Assembly: GCA_013399305.1 (NCBI GenBank)
Contig: VXAI01000160.1
Span: 1,600,223-1,664,222, forward strand
Length of the DNA stretch: 64,000 nt
Source: Rostratula benghalensis
Lineage: Eukaryota > Chordata > Aves > Charadriiformes > Rostratulidae
Direction of reading: 5' to 3'
Shown piece after piece: positions 10,926 through 24,565 of this stretch (its first letter is position 1; each line of letters opens with the position of its first letter). The notes below the pieces were generated by a model. The model saw only the letters and a program-made list of their open reading frames with translations. It ran no database searches and was not told the DNA's origin. The position numbers and the translations under genes are program-made.

Positions 10926-13900
10926 ATCTTGGAAAAATAAATGCGTTGTTGAACAATGTTTTATTTCTGTGCTAGAGTTTAAATTCTCAGGCTGGTTATT
11001 ATATAGAGATGGCAAGATGCATCTCCATATTCACTGTAGTCTGGGTTGTTTCTTCTTTCACTCTCTATTTCTGTCCTACTGTCATTATCCCTTATGAGTT
11101 CTTCTCTTTCTCTCCCTTATACATGTGCTTTCCTCTAAAATGATTAGAGGTTATAGAGTAGCTTTTGCTTGGACCTATTCACGAATGTTCAGTGAAGTAG
11201 ATATTATTATAGGAAGGTTTCCAGAAATGGAGTAGCAGAAGAAAAGAGAGAGAAGGCAAACTGCCTAACAGTACCCAGTGCCTGCACCCTACTTTCCAGC
11301 CACTTAGATTACCTTGCTAACAGTTTTCAAACATCTTCTCAGATAAACTTAGGTGACTTGTCTCTGGCCTAAGGCTGCATTATTTCCTTTTTCCTTCCAC
11401 CACAAAGAATTTTGTGATGCAGCCCAAACCACTTGAACATTGTGATTCTGACTAGGAATCAACAGTATTCTAGAAGAAGGGTGGAAATCCCTGAACTGGG
11501 ATTAAAAAAAAAAAAAAAAAGAAAAAAGAAAAGAGGTAAATGAGGAAAATATTACCTGCAGTGGTGATTTAATAGATGCAAACCAGAATAGTTACCCTTA
11601 TCACCTATTTATGGTTCTTCCTGTTGATATTATTGTTATACTGCTTGAAAACATAAGGAGCTCTCCTAGCAGCCTAGACTGGCTGATGCACTGAGCATTT
11701 GCTGAGCAGAGTTCAGCTGTATAGGTCCCCATAGGTAATAGTTGTAGTACCTGAGACCTCTGAGTTATAGCTCAGAGCAGCTGTGTGGGCTTTCTCCTGC
11801 GTGCCAGCTGCCTTGGGACATGGTCAATCACCAGAGAACAAGCAGGTTGCAGTAGGAATACTCCATGCACGCCTCTGGTCTGCTGCTGCCCTCCTCCCTG
11901 CCTCCTCACCATCCAGACTACCACTTTTCCCTGGGAAGTCAGGGACAGCAACATGGAAGTCAGCAAGATAGTCCCCCAGATTTACTTGTGGTCTTCTGCA
12001 CTAGGGCAATCCTGAGATGAAATCCTGATGGACCATATCTTGCATAGATAAATAAACTGTGTAAACATTTCAATTCTGACCTTAAAATAGCTTTTCTCCC
12101 CACCTCCTTTTGTCCTTTTCTCATTTCTTACCTCTTTCCTCTCCTTTCTGTGTCTCACTCTTCTAAGATCTATTTAATTACGCCCATAGAAAAGAAAATG
12201 CTGATATCAAAAGAGCAATTCCCTCTTTTGATTTCCAATTCATTTTCCCCTCTCATTCAAGAGAATAGAAATATACAAAGTAATTTGGTATATAAAATGA
12301 TTCCCCATAATTTTAATCCTTTTAAAGTGCTTGTGGAGATTATCACGGTTTGATTTATTTTGACAAGGGGTGGTAAAAACTGTAAGAACAATAGTCTACT
12401 AAAAATGTTTTAAAAGCCTGTTGCTGTGTTACGGGAATGAACATTTCAGGTGTTCCGTGAGTTTGGGGGATGATTTCCTAATGCAGATAAGTGAATTAAA
12501 GTAACATAAGGACAATTGTTCACAATAAGCAGAAATGGACACCCTCTTGCTAATCATAGAACCATAGAAGCCTTGACGCTTGAAGACTTTTTTTTTTTCT
12601 GGCAGTGAAGCCACCATCATTTTTCTGTTCTGTGTCTTTATTGTATTGCACTTTCTTTTGCTTTTCACAGGTCAAGCAGCTAGATGTCTAAGCTACAAGG
12701 GAAATCCCAGAACTGCAAAAATTTCTGAGACATGGGATCTGCTCTACCAAGGATATGGGTGTAGCCATAATACCTGACAAGTAACCCATTCCCCAGGCAG
12801 AATGAGACTGAGAGGCAGAGCCTGGCGTTACACCACCTCTCTCATCTCCCAGTTTCCTTTGGTTTATGTGCTGAAATTGTGCTTGATACCTGTTTTGGAC
12901 TGGGTCTAGTAGCTCAGCATCCAGAAGGACCAAATACAGTGACCGTAACGGTTGTAACAGCAAGAAAGGGCGTTCTCGGTGTGAGAGACTGCACTCAGCA
13001 GCTCAGTAACATCCAAGAGTGAATCTTGCCTCGTGATGGCTTACTTTCAAGGCTTAATCAGCATTATGCAGTAAGGCTTATTCATCATCAGCGTGACAAC
13101 ATGCTGCTCCATAACCTTGCCATGAAGATACAGTCATTTGGCTTGATCTGTAGGTGTCAGGAGTAGGAGTGCTACCAAGGAAAAGAGTGTGTGCACTCTT
13201 ACAGGGAGACATGTTCAAATGGCCCTGTGCCTCCCTCCTTCCTTCACTGCAGCCAAACACACCTGGTTTTTCCCCATTAACTGGCCTCCATTATCCAGCT
13301 GTTTCATGACCCCAGTGTCTGTAGTTTTACAATAGAAAAGAAGAAAAATTAAAAAGACAAGTTTTTATTTTCTAAGGCTAATTATTCTATCACACATACT
13401 GAAATCTGAGCTATCGTATCATCCCATTACAAGACAACAATACAAATTAAATATGAAGTTTTCACACTATTCCTACCCCTTTGTCCTGTGTTTATGTTTT
13501 AGCTTTGGATATAAATTTTGCTCATTGATGCTATTTGTTGTTATCTGTGATAGATAATGTGCATTATTCAGAATAAACCAGAGCTTTTTAGAAAACTGAT
13601 TTTCTAGAAAATTTATCCTCCAAAAAAAGCAAACACTGAAGATACCACTGGAGGAGCTTAACTCCAGTGTGTAACATATAGAATTAAGAGAGTAATTGGC
13701 TGCTGTCACAAGAACTTTATAACTAATAAATCTAAATTTCAAACTGTTTCAAAGAAATTGTGATCTTTACAATTACATTAAAACAGAAGAAAAAAAAATG
13801 AAAAGAGGAAGAGGGTGAATAACAGAGCAGGCAAATGACTGATCATTCTGTGTGGTTTTCACTCAAGCACAAGAAGAATGATTACATCCCTACAGCAGTC

Positions 13901-15170
13901 TTCAAAGAGTTGAAGTCAGAGAGTGGAATAGGAAATGAACTGCAGTTCAGTGACCCTCTGTGGCCTGAACAGTGGGAGCTGGTAAGCACAGCATTTCCAC
14001 TTTATTCACTTCTCTTTTTTCAACCACTGTCAGTAGAAGGCCTTCCCACACACATGCTTTTGCATCATTATTGTAACCTGAAAAGAACTAAATGTAGTAT
14101 ATTTATCTATGTATAGGTGGATATAGTCTGTATGGGTAGTTGTCTCAATGCTGTACATACACACAGGCTTATTATACATGTGTAGGGCTCAGCAATGAAT
14201 GACTACGCTTTTCCTAAAGAAGCCTGCTTTCGAATTTGAAACAGAATACATACTGTGCCATGCAATTTTCTTCGTGTTTCATTAGGGATAAAACCATGAG
14301 TTGGTCACCTAGGTCTGCTTGAAGAATAGATATAAAGTACAGCTTTCAGCTAGGTCCATAATTTTCTCTCTAGTGGAGGTGTTTCCTTTGTCACAACACA
14401 TTGGCAAAATGCTGTAGCCTACAGCCTCCAGGAAAGGAAAAATCCCTACACAAATATAGCTGCAGCATGATGTCACTTAAGAGATGCTCGACCTTGTAAT
14501 CTTGATCTATTCTCACACTGTAGGTAAGAAGGGTAATCTAGTGTTTAATAAAAGTTCTAATGCACATCACATAGATCTCCATAAAATTACACCATGAAAT
14601 GGCATGAAAAAGTTGCATGTAAACATACCCAGGAGGTAAACCTGCAAGGTGTTAGAGTGCATGTATCCCTGTAGACAAGTCAAAAGTCTATGATCCAAGT
14701 GAGATTTTTTTTGCTTTTTTTGTTTTGTAACTAGAGATCCCTGGATCTTTGAGAGGAAGTTCAAGACTTTGCAATGTGTTTATTTTAAGAAAGAAATACC
14801 TCCTTAATCACATTTAGATTTACCAAACTTTTTTACACAGGTTCAGTCCGCAAACAGCTCAGATAAAATTATACTTTAAGTGCTTAAGGAAACAGAGGAT
14901 TGAGGGAGCTGTGTCAGTTTTTCTAGCAGATTGGGACAGATAATTTTCCTTTCATTCAGAAGATGCACTTGGGTGAATCCCTGAAGACTGTTTGTCAAGG
15001 AAAAAGTTAAAAATCAAGCCTGTAGTCTTAGTTTTCTCTTTCTGCTTTGAAGAAATCCCCAACCCTCCATCTTTCCTTGGAACCTCTTTTCTCTTCAGCT
15101 TCAGTACCGTGCAATGCCATTTGGGCTCTTGGAGTTGGAAGGAGAGTGAATAGTCATTTTTTGCCAACAT
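10926..15170. other. Non-coding stretch, no gene seen
   Basis: Unique sequence with an A-run at 11504-11520. The patch 12690-13260 is somewhat less AT-rich and open for about 90 codons on the minus strand (12688-12963), but shows no domain and no convincing splice sites. 'ATCATAGAACCATAGAAG' at about 12554 faintly recalls a CR1 tail but is too short to call. Confidence 0.65.
11504..11520. repeat. Poly-A run (17 A)
   Basis: Uninterrupted run of A followed by an A-rich shoulder to about 11535. There is no retrogene or SINE body immediately upstream that I recognise, so it is best called a homopolymer tract. Confidence 0.9.
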
Positions 15171-15692
15171 TATAGAACGATAGAATCACTGAATGGTTTG
15201 GGTTGGAAAGGACCTTTAAAGATCACCTAGTTCCAACACTACTGTCATGGGAAGATACACTTTGTACTACACCAGGTTGCTTAAAGCCCATCCAGTCAGG
15301 CCTTGGACAATTCCTGGGATGGGTCCTCCTCAACTTCTCCGGGTAACTTGTTCCAGTGCCTCACCACCCTCGCAGTAAAGAATTTCTTCCTGATACGTAA
15401 TCTATATCTACCCTCGTTCAGTTTAAAGCCATTACCCCCTGTCCTATCACTACATGTCCTTGTAAAAAGTCCCTCTTCAGCTTTCTTGCAAGCCCTCTTT
15501 AGCTACTAGAAGGTAACTATAGACTATAAGGTCTCCCTTGAGCCTCCTCTTCTCCAGACTGAACAATTGCAGCCTTTTCTCAGCCTGTTTTCATAGGAGA
15601 AGTGCTCCAGCCCTCTGATCATCTTTGTGGCCCTCCTCTGGACTCAGTCCACCAGGGTCATATATTTCTTATACTGGGGACCCCATTGAATA
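15171..15692 (-). mobile_element. CR1 LINE, 5'-truncated 3' end
   Basis: A minus-strand copy of the avian CR1 non-LTR retrotransposon. Its 3' end is at the left: 'GATAGAATCACTGAATGG' then 'TTTGGGTTGGAAAGGACC', the classic CR1 tail seen in reverse. It continues through recognisable CR1 blocks ('CTTGTTCCAGTGCCTCACCA', 'AAGAATTTCTTCCTGATA', 'CTCCTCTTCTCCAGACTGAA', 'GCCCTCCTCTGGACTC') and fades out at about 15692. These blocks cover the end of the reverse-transcriptase ORF and the 3' UTR. The copy is about 0.5 kb of a full-length 4.5-kb element, as expected for 5' truncation during target-primed reverse transcription. It is broken by stops and indels and inactive. Confidence 0.95.
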
Positions 15693-18600
15693 TAATAAAA
15701 CTGAAAAGAGGAAGAAAGTTGTTAAATAAAAGTCTATGAAGTATGCTTCCAGGCAAATCTAAACTAGTGTTAACACTGTAGTATAAAAGAGGTAGGGTGC
15801 ACAGTTTTTATTGTCTGTTACACTATTGTTAGTGTCATTTTTCTTTATTGTGGCTAAGGACTACAAGGCAAAAAGATCTATTTTAGTCACTCTTTTTATA
15901 ACAAAATTTATCCTCAAAAAATCTTCACAGAGTCTCTGATCACATTGTGAAATGTGAGACAAAACCTCCAAAGCTAATATATCTCTTTGTTTTTTACAAA
16001 ATCTTTCTGAGATATGAAAAAAAAAAAACATTGGTTTATATACCTATCGGAATTTTGTTGAAGTCTTACATATTTTTACAATGTTCTGAAGTTACACATT
16101 TCTTTCTACCATTCCATTTTTATCTGAAAAGACTAGATACATATTTGAAAAGAGGCATGTGAAGAACATGAAATTTCAGTCTAGCAGTCTGTGTTTTTGG
16201 AAACTCATTTTTTTTAATTGAAGGTTTGTCTATTTTCATATGGTTTTCACTTTAAAATCTCTGTAGCTTTACAAAAGAGCCTAACTCTTCATTCCTCTTA
16301 CATTCTAAATCTGCATTTTACAAAAGAAATGCCTAATATAGTACTCCTGAGAACCCAACAAAGAATCTCCTAAATGAATAATTAAGAGGTGAATTAATGT
16401 TTTTATGATTCAAAATCTGGGAATATAAATGGAGGGATGTTGCGTCATCATGTGGGCTGCAAACAGAATAAAGGGTTATGTTAAATGAACACTGAAAATA
16501 GCAACTTTGCCTTTTCCTCTACAGTTCCTTGTTGAAGCCCTCTGCTTGATAATTACTCTTGACTGTTTCCAAATCCCATCACAAGAACAATCTTTTCCTC
16601 AGCCGAGGAATCCTAATTCAATTCTGCTCTAATTAAAGACTCAAACCTTTCTTCCTGGATTCACCTTTCCCAGACCTGTTGTTACTATTGAAACTTGTCC
16701 ACGTCACCTTCAACAACTGGGCTGTACAAAAAGCCTTAGGCCCTACACAGCTTATTTATATTTATACACAGGAAGAGTAATTCAGTCCCTCCCTATGTGT
16801 TGTGATCAAGGCCTTAGATCATTCCTTGCACGACTCACACTGCATCTGAAATGATCTTCAAGGACTCCTGCTGGCTTCAAAGAAACAGATTTTGTTTATC
16901 ATTTTAGCAGAGCAGCTTTACTAAAGAACAGCTCTGCAGCTTTGGAGCATGGTACTCTTTAAAACAAGTGGAAAATGTAGAAACTGTGTCCCTGCTTCAT
17001 AAATTTCATTCTGTCTGAACTCCTGATGTGTGTTCACACCAGTGGGCTCTGTTTGTTATTTTTGCATATTCAAAGGCTCCAGCTGACAGGGTCTTTTTAT
17101 ATTGTTTTCTCCAATGGACATACCACCCATTCCAAACACGAGTTCGGTATAACACTGAACACACATTTTAGGGAAAGGTGATGGACATGTTACTACACCT
17201 GTTGTTCATGATGAGGAATAAGCTCCTGCATCTGTGAGGTTGAAAGGTATTTGTCTGATCAGCCGGAAATGTACCTTATCCTAAATAGTAGGAAAAATAA
17301 CATTTTGCTCCCTTCTTGTTGCCCATAAATAATTCTAAACAAGTGATGAAGTCTGCTCCACAGGATCTTAACTCCAGCAGTCTTCAGAGTGCCTTAACAA
17401 TACGAACAAAGGCTATGAGCAGTATTGTGTCTGCCCTGCCTAGTGCAAAGCTTTGGTCCTCCTGAAGTGTAGGGTGGCAAGTTTGTGTCAGCTTTATGTA
17501 TGACATGACATCAGGAGATTCATTTACTGGCTGCTCACCTGACCACACAGGAACATCAAAGGCTATGCCCTTAATAAAATGCATCTTTGCATCAGATATT
17601 TGCACTCATCTTCAGTTTTTTTCAGGTAACTCAAACATATTTTTTTAGAATCCTCCTCATCTTTACAGCAATTGAGGTGTCTTTCCCTAATTTCACCACT
17701 ACTTTTTGTAAAATCTCTTCACCCTTTTGTCCTGACTCTAGTAAAGGACCTTAGGTCATTGACTTATCATGTACATCTTTCTTGCTTCCCAACAGGGCAG
17801 GGGACTACATCAAACACCTCTGCTTTTGGCTTTCTGGTGTCTGAATTTGGCCTACTGTGGCCTCTGCCAGTGTGTTTGACCTGCAATTCAAACTCCTCTA
17901 CTTCAGGAGCATAGCATGAGTCCTTTACAGATTTCTCTGCTGAGCCCATGTAGGCTGTGTCTGGACTAATGCTACACTAGATCTTTTTGCTGGTTTCTGT
18001 TACCTTGAATTGTATGAGAGAAATGTTGTTTTTCATGGGCAAGGATATGCATGGGGGATTATGACTGTGGTAAGTAGTTTTTTCTGATCTGTCCTCAGAG
18101 GAAGAAGTCCCACAAGAAAGGTGTATGACATATTGCATGTGTATCATGTAAAACCAGCTGTGAAGCAGTTTATGACACTTCCCCTAGAAGAGCTGTATTA
18201 TGTGTAAAGCTGGCCATAAACAAACACCACCTGTAGTCCTGCACAGGACCCCAGGCCTCCCCACTGCTCAACATGTGAAAGAATTTCACCCCTTAGAGCA
18301 ATGCCATAACACCCAGAACTTCATTACATTGAATTGGTGTGGAGTTCAGAGGCTTTTTCCTAACCCCCAGCCCTGCTCAGTATTTTATTTTTCTCCAGTG
18401 CATTCTCTGTGTTAGTGTTGCTCAAGGCACTTCCATTTGCTAATGTCAGCTCTGCCTCTATCTTTGAAATAGGCTTAAAGTTTCATCTTTCCTTCTCCTG
18501 GTCTCCTCCCCACCCTGAAATGATGCCTCTCATTTGAAGAAAATATTTGCAAGCAGAATTGCTGCTGTGGATCTTGTAGGGGCCCCGTGTTGCACCCTGC

Positions 18601-21540
18601 TGTTTCAAGCCTGTCTGGCTGTGGGTAAGCAGAGATGGCTTAGCAAGCAAGTCTGACCATTGCTTGTAGGAATGACCTAAGTGAACTCAAGATGGAGCAT
18701 TTCCCGCTGTTTCTGCTGGCACAGAGTGTCTCGGTGCTAGGCTGCAAAGCCAGCCCTGCCCGCTGCCCTGTGAGCAGCTGGAAAGCCAAAGGAAAAGAGA
18801 GAAGTTCTGAACTGCTGAATGAGAAACGTGCTCAGGAACACCGGGATGTTCTTAATGTCTGATTGTGCATTTGCTTTCTTGTGTTTGGTTTTTTGTTTTT
18901 GTTTTTGTTTTTTTTTTAATAATTTGTGAATTACCTGATGGTTTGATTGTACTGATAAAGGTATTGAAAATACTCTCTATTGAATAGCTGCTACCCCATA
19001 GTTAAGAGATGGTAGTTCAGAACACATTAGCAGGCCAACATAAAAGCCAATTTAGAGAATATTTTGTGGGTACATGTGTGGATACTAAGATAAAAGCTTC
19101 AAAACATTCAAAGGCCTTTGCAGTCTTCTCACCCCCTCCCCATAGTGGAATTTACACCTCTGTAAACACAATTTATTAACATATGTTGCTGCTCAGTCTG
19201 AAATAACCCACTCGAGTTCCAGATGAAGAAAGGAGCTGTGATGAACTCCGCTGGTAGGTGAAAATGAAGACAGGTTCTGGATCTAGGGCTCCTATTTTGC
19301 TTCTGAAGAGCAATTTGAGTAAGCCTCTCTTCTACTCTCTTATCATGCAGAATGCCTCCCCTGTAAGACAGCCCCAGTGGGTGTATCAGTGTCCTGAAGA
19401 GTGGTACAGAGCCAATGTTCTGTATTTATGGGAAATGAAGGTCTGCCAGAAGCTGTGCCCCTCTGTACAGGCAAATGAGCCTTTGCAGGGGAATGGGGAA
19501 AACATGGAAGTAGAGTCAGAAATATTCACATACATGGCAAAGTGCAATTCTATGAAAAGCATGAAACATTGTCCCCACTGGTCATGTAAGACCAGAAGAA
19601 ATGAACAATTGCTCTATATATTAGTGTTTTCACAAATTTAAAAGTGTGTATACACATTCAGGAACATATATTTTCACCACCAGGTTAGGCTGATTTGTAA
19701 TCAGATTTACCTTAGTTGATCACATCTAGTCATCTCCATTAGGGAGAACTAATGAGTCCTTCAGGCTGCATTGATCGTATTGGGTGTTTAGACAACTACC
19801 TCACACATAGACATCAACCTGTGAACACCTAAGTTTGAGTATTTCAGTGGGTAGTTGAAATCCATCTAATAAGTTGATGTAAGTTGTGATTCCATGCAGC
19901 TCTACACAGAGCACCTGTGAAGTAAAAATTTCACATTATGACTCTTGAAGCTTATTTCTGCAGATATGCCCATCTGTACTTTTGCTGTCTGGGGAGCGCT
20001 GTGATAGCACACCATCAGCCACTGACCACCCTGCTACAAGCCCATGTTTCTGTTACTGAACTCAAGCTCTTACTGAAGCTTTACAAATAACTCCCATCAA
20101 AACTCCTGAATGGCAGCTGAGCTCTGCAGAGCTCTGATCCTAAGTAAAGGCAATCACTGAAAATAAGGAATTATCAGTAAGAGTGGTTTGACTGCAGTAT
20201 CCATTTCTTTATGTGAATTTGTGTTGACAAACTGACGATCTGGTGATTCAGAACATGGTTGTATTCCTTCAATATTTTTGAATGCTTTTCTCTTACTTGT
20301 TCCATCATGAACCTATCTTGGTTAGTGGCTTCATCTGGTAAGAATCTCTTAGGTCTTTCTGCATTAGCCTGATGAGGCGAAAAAGACAAGTGATTGTGGA
20401 AATAATACATGCTAAAAGTGAGCTCATGCAATTTAAAAACAACATACTGGAGCTTTTGCCACCATTATAGCTTGAATTAGCTGTTGGCTAGATGTTTTTT
20501 AAGATATTATGGGAAAGGCATAATGGAAAGGCTGAATAAGAGACCGAGACTCAATATTAAAAATAAAGAAAAAAATACTCATTGAGATTGGTAAAATGAA
20601 GTAACCACTTTCTTTATGAAATTACTAAAACAGGAAGAAAAGATTATGTGAGAAAGAGTTGTGCAGAGGACAAACTTGAAAGTGTCTGTATCTTGCCTCT
20701 TTTAAAGGATCGAAAAACATGAATCCTCTAAAATACCTAAAGCATGAATGTCAAGAACCTGAAGAACTTTAACCAAATACACTCTTCAGATACCGTAAGA
20801 GGAAAGAAATGAATGTCCTATTACAGTATTTGGTAAGTGTCCTTTCCTGTAAATAAGGATACTACCTTGTTGGGAAGTGGTAATAACTTAGGATATATTG
20901 TATTTGCTTTATGACAGTCCACTCATGCACTGTTACAATACTGAGTAATTTCCAAGGTCCGCACTGAAACAAAAAGAGATTCCAGATCCAAAACTTCATG
21001 ACAGCAGATCGGTAGTTCATATGTAATTCAGATCTGCTCATTTCACCTTATATGTTGTCCTTTCTCCCTTCAGACTTCAGATTGTGAGATTGTGCTATGG
21101 AATAGTTATTCACAGAAAGCACTCTTTCTCAGCTCTGTCAGTCATAGGAGACTTGTTGCTGAAAATGTGATACTCACCCTTCTAGCTTCTGAGGCTAGAC
21201 TGCAATGTTTGCGTTGGCAGTCTATAAGGGTCTCAATCTTTCACAATTAAAACAGAAATCTCCTAATGTAAGGCAAGAAAAATTAAGTTTTGTCACCAAA
21301 ATACAGAAAATTTATTGTTAGTAGCATGGAATTGTAAAGGTAAAGCTTGGCTGCCAACCTGGCTTACATTCTGTTATTGTGAGATGCTGCACTAACTCAA
21401 AACTGCTGAACAGTGAGAACTGAAGCAAGAAAAAACTGTATTTTCTTCCTGAACTTCCTTTATTTTCCCTTCTCATTGTATTTAACGGCAAAATCTCCAC
21501 TGATGTACCTGATAGTGAGTTCCAGTACTACATCTCTGTC
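15693..21540. other. Non-coding stretch, no gene seen
   Basis: Unique DNA with a T/G simple repeat at 18885-18918. A plus-strand open frame of 127 codons at 19258-19641 has no recognisable domain and no clear splice context, and I treat it as chance. The patch 18540-18860 is visibly richer in G+C than its surroundings. No transposon recognised. Confidence 0.65.
18885..18918. repeat. (T5G)n simple repeat
   Basis: Alternating runs of T and single G ('TTTTTGTTTTTGTTTTTG'-like) ending in a longer T run. Low-complexity tract. Confidence 0.85.
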
Positions 21541-22396
21541 TGAGTACACGCTGGAGGAAGGGATGCCATCCAAAGAGACCTGGACAGGCTTGAGAAGTGG
21601 GCTAGTGCAAATCTCATGCAGTTCAAGCAAGCCAAGTGCAGGGTCCTGCACCTGGGCTGGGGCAATCTCAAGCATAAATACTGGTTGGGTGGAGAATAGC
21701 TGAAGAGCAGCCCTGAGGAGAACTTGGGAGTGATGATGCATGAGAAGTTCAACATGAGCCAGCAGTGTGTACTGGCAACTCAGAAAGCCAAGTGCATCCT
21801 GGATTACATCAAAAGAATCATGGCCAGCAGGTTGTGGGAGGTGATTGTACCTCTCTGCTCTTGTGAAACCCTACTTGGACTACTGTTTCCAGCTCTGGAG
21901 TCCTCAACACAGGAAGGACATGGATCTGTTGGAACGGGTCCAGCGGTGGGCCACAAAGATGATCAGAGAGCTAGAGAACCTCTGCTATGAGGAAAGGCTG
22001 AGAGAGTTGGGGTTGTTCAACCTGGAGAAGAGAAGGCTCCAGGGAGACCTTATAGCAGCCTTCCAGTACCTGAAGGGAGCCTACAGGAGAGCTGGAGAGG
22101 GTGTCTTTGTCAGGGAATGTAGTGATAGGATGAGGGGTAATGGTTTTAAATTGAAAGAGGGAGATTTAGATTAGATACCAGAAATATTTTTTTACTGTGA
22201 GGGCGGTGAGACACTGAAACGTGTTGCCCAGGGAAGTTGTCGATGCCCCATCCCTGAAAGTGTTCAAGGCCAGGCTGGATGGGGCTTTGAGCAACCTGCT
22301 CTAGTGGGAGGTGTCCCTGTCCATGGCACTGGGTTGGAACTTGATGATCTTTAAGGTCCATTCCAATTTTAATGATTTTATTATTCTATGATTCTT
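21541..22396 (+). mobile_element. CR1 LINE 3' portion with decayed ORF2 end
   Basis: A plus-strand CR1 copy, about 0.86 kb, cut off at its 5' end and finishing with the family's tail 'TTATTCTATGATTCTT'. It encodes the C-terminal part of the CR1 ORF2 protein (endonuclease-reverse transcriptase). One frame reads [16 protein letters not shown], then GVMMHEKFNMSQQC; a second frame reads YLSALVKPYLDYCFQLWSP and then DMDLLERVQRWATKMIREL, all standard CR1 ORF2 landmarks. The reading is broken by an in-frame TAG at 21697-21699 and by a frameshift between about 21840 and 21870; the second frame ends at a TAG near 22172. After that comes the 3' UTR ('GTGTCCCTGTCCATGGCACT', 'TTAAGGTCCATTCCAA'). It is the longest and best preserved CR1 in the window, and clearly dead. 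Confidence 0.96.
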
Positions 22397-23331
22397 ACAA
22401 AAAACACCATTCAAGATGTAACTGTGTCATTAGATTCTTGCTTTTTTAAACTCCTTTTCAATTCACGTTGTCAAATGCTGTACTTTTGTACTTTTAGTCA
22501 GTGTTGTAGAGATTACATGGTAGCAATGGTTGGATAGTACAAAAGTTTTCCTCATTTAGATGATTTTATCACTTTCAGTAATAATAGTTTGGAATAAAAT
22601 TTCTTTTAGATATAAAACCTTTTGCTATTTGGGCCTGGTGTAGAATGTATGCACTTTGGATTTAGCTGTTATTTCATTTCTTTTCAAAAATTACCCATGA
22701 AATATGCTCTTCTGGCAAAATCAGACAGACTGCTTAAACTTTCCAATGAATCTTGTTCATTATACAGTGCCATCACAGGTATAGTGCAAGGGAAAGTTTA
22801 AATATCACACTTACCAGGGCTTTGATAGCGTATGACAGTGTAAAATGTAGCAATGTACTTTTCTGGCTTGTGAACAAGAACTACCCAGGGCTAATTTACA
22901 AATAGCACAGTTCAAAATCTAATTGCCCAATGTGAAAGCTGCTTGAATATTCACCCCATCCAAAGCTAATCATTGTGCAGAACTTTTTTTATCTCTTGAA
23001 AACGCTTGCTGTGTGGCTACCAGTTCAGGCAGATTGCAGTAGCAGTCATCTGCTCAGCCTGCACTCACACTTTTTCTGCCTAAAGCTTGTGGAGCAAGGA
23101 GCTGAGGATTGTGTCCACTACAGCACTGATAAAGCAATCATGTAGTGAAATCCTTGGCTTTAGGCCAATGCTTCCCAATTTCCTAAATACCATTGCCAAC
23201 TCTCAGCATTTCTCATTGAATTGCCACGTGCCATGGTCTGCTGCCCTTGCCACTGACAATGTTGTGCACTTTCTTACCATGACCTTACAGGTCTTTAATC
23301 TATTTTTATGCTTGTTGCAATGCTTTTTGTA

Positions 23332-23406
23332 TTCTTTTTTTTCTTTTTCCTTTTCTTTGCTTTTCGTTTTCCTCTTCCTTTTTTTTTCCTTATCCTTTTC
23401 CTTTTC
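23332..23406 (+). repeat. Polypyrimidine tract (T/C-rich)
   Basis: About 75 bases of T and C with only three interruptions (G at 23359 and 23366, A at 23392). Low-complexity polypurine/polypyrimidine DNA of a kind that can form triplex structures; no splice acceptor with an exon follows that I can support. Confidence 0.85.
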
Positions 23407-24540
23407 AATAGAAATTTCTGTTTCAAAACTTGCAGTCGGGGATGGAACAGCACAATTTAGCCTAAAAGACAGTTGCTAAGAAGTTTTATAGAGTATTTTT
23501 ACAGTAACGAATAAGGAAAATCACAGTAATTTGTGAATCTTTATGTATTGCAATATTCTCATATCCAAATTATGTGCTGAGAGGAACAGTATTATGGTAT
23601 CAGGCAGGATGGAACTGTGCCCTCAATCTGTATTTGGACATATTGGACAGTGATTTTACTCCACCAAGGTACATTTTTGTTTGATTTGGGGATTCTTCAG
23701 GTTGGTATTGTCCCTTTTGCTATGTCAATTCATGTTGTATAATCTCTCCTGACTGTCTTGAATGTGTGTGCACATTTCTTGATATACACACCAGCTTTTC
23801 AGCATAAAATCAACCTTCTTTGAGTTTACTGCCTGTCTCCTTTTCCCTCCTTCAAAGCAAATGAGTCCTTACTGTATGAGAGTTCTTCCTTTCTGTTACA
23901 AGCTAATAAAATCCTACTATTCAATAGCACATTGGACATGACATTTTAGAAATGGCTTTAACTTTTCTTGTGTACAAGGAAGGTCCTTCAACTCCAAAAA
24001 AGAGAATAGTTATTTGACAACATTGAAAATTGAAAATTTCACTAGTTTCGAAATAACAAATTATTCTGTGTACTGCAAACATTGATTTGCAAATGAAAAA
24101 ACACCGCTGAGTAAATGATGAATTGGATTAAGATTTTTTTTTGTTTCTTTAATTACTGCCCTTTAAATCTATGTTAAGTAATTACTGTTACTATGTAGTT
24201 TATACTACTGCATGGGATTAATTCATTGATACTTTAATGATAGCACATTATATTTTTACCATGTGAGGATCAAGCCACTGTTCGGTTACTGAACTAGTTT
24301 TGCATTAATGTGAAGTACTTAGTCAAAAATAGTAGAAGGTAATTATATTTGAAGTTAGCTCATATAAGGAAGTAAATTCTAGTGACAGTAGTATTTTAAA
24401 CACTTATAAAATATATTAAAAGTTTTGTATTCAAATATTCTTGTCTTACATATTTTACAGGATTAAATCTCTATGTTAAGAAAGAAGGAGAAGAAACAGT
24501 GTTGATGGATGTATGTAGTCATATGCTATGCCATCAATAA

Positions 24541-24565
24541 TTTGAAAATGTATGGCATTTTCAAA
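24541..24565. repeat. Perfect 10-bp inverted repeat
   Basis: TTTGAAAATG (24541-24550) and CATTTTCAAA (24556-24565) are exact reverse complements around a 5-base loop. AT-rich, so it may be chance in this composition; no known element. Confidence 0.8.

Noticed and set aside
12552..12575. CR1-tail-like string ATCATAGAACCATAGAAG
   Set aside because: Too short, and the following CR1 block is absent.
19258..19641. 127-codon plus-strand frame as a possible exon
   Set aside because: No recognised homology, no convincing acceptor and donor, and of chance length for the window.
23087..23479. 130-codon plus-strand open frame
   Set aside because: Its second half is a translation of the pyrimidine tract (runs of F, S, L); there is no domain and no start or splice support.
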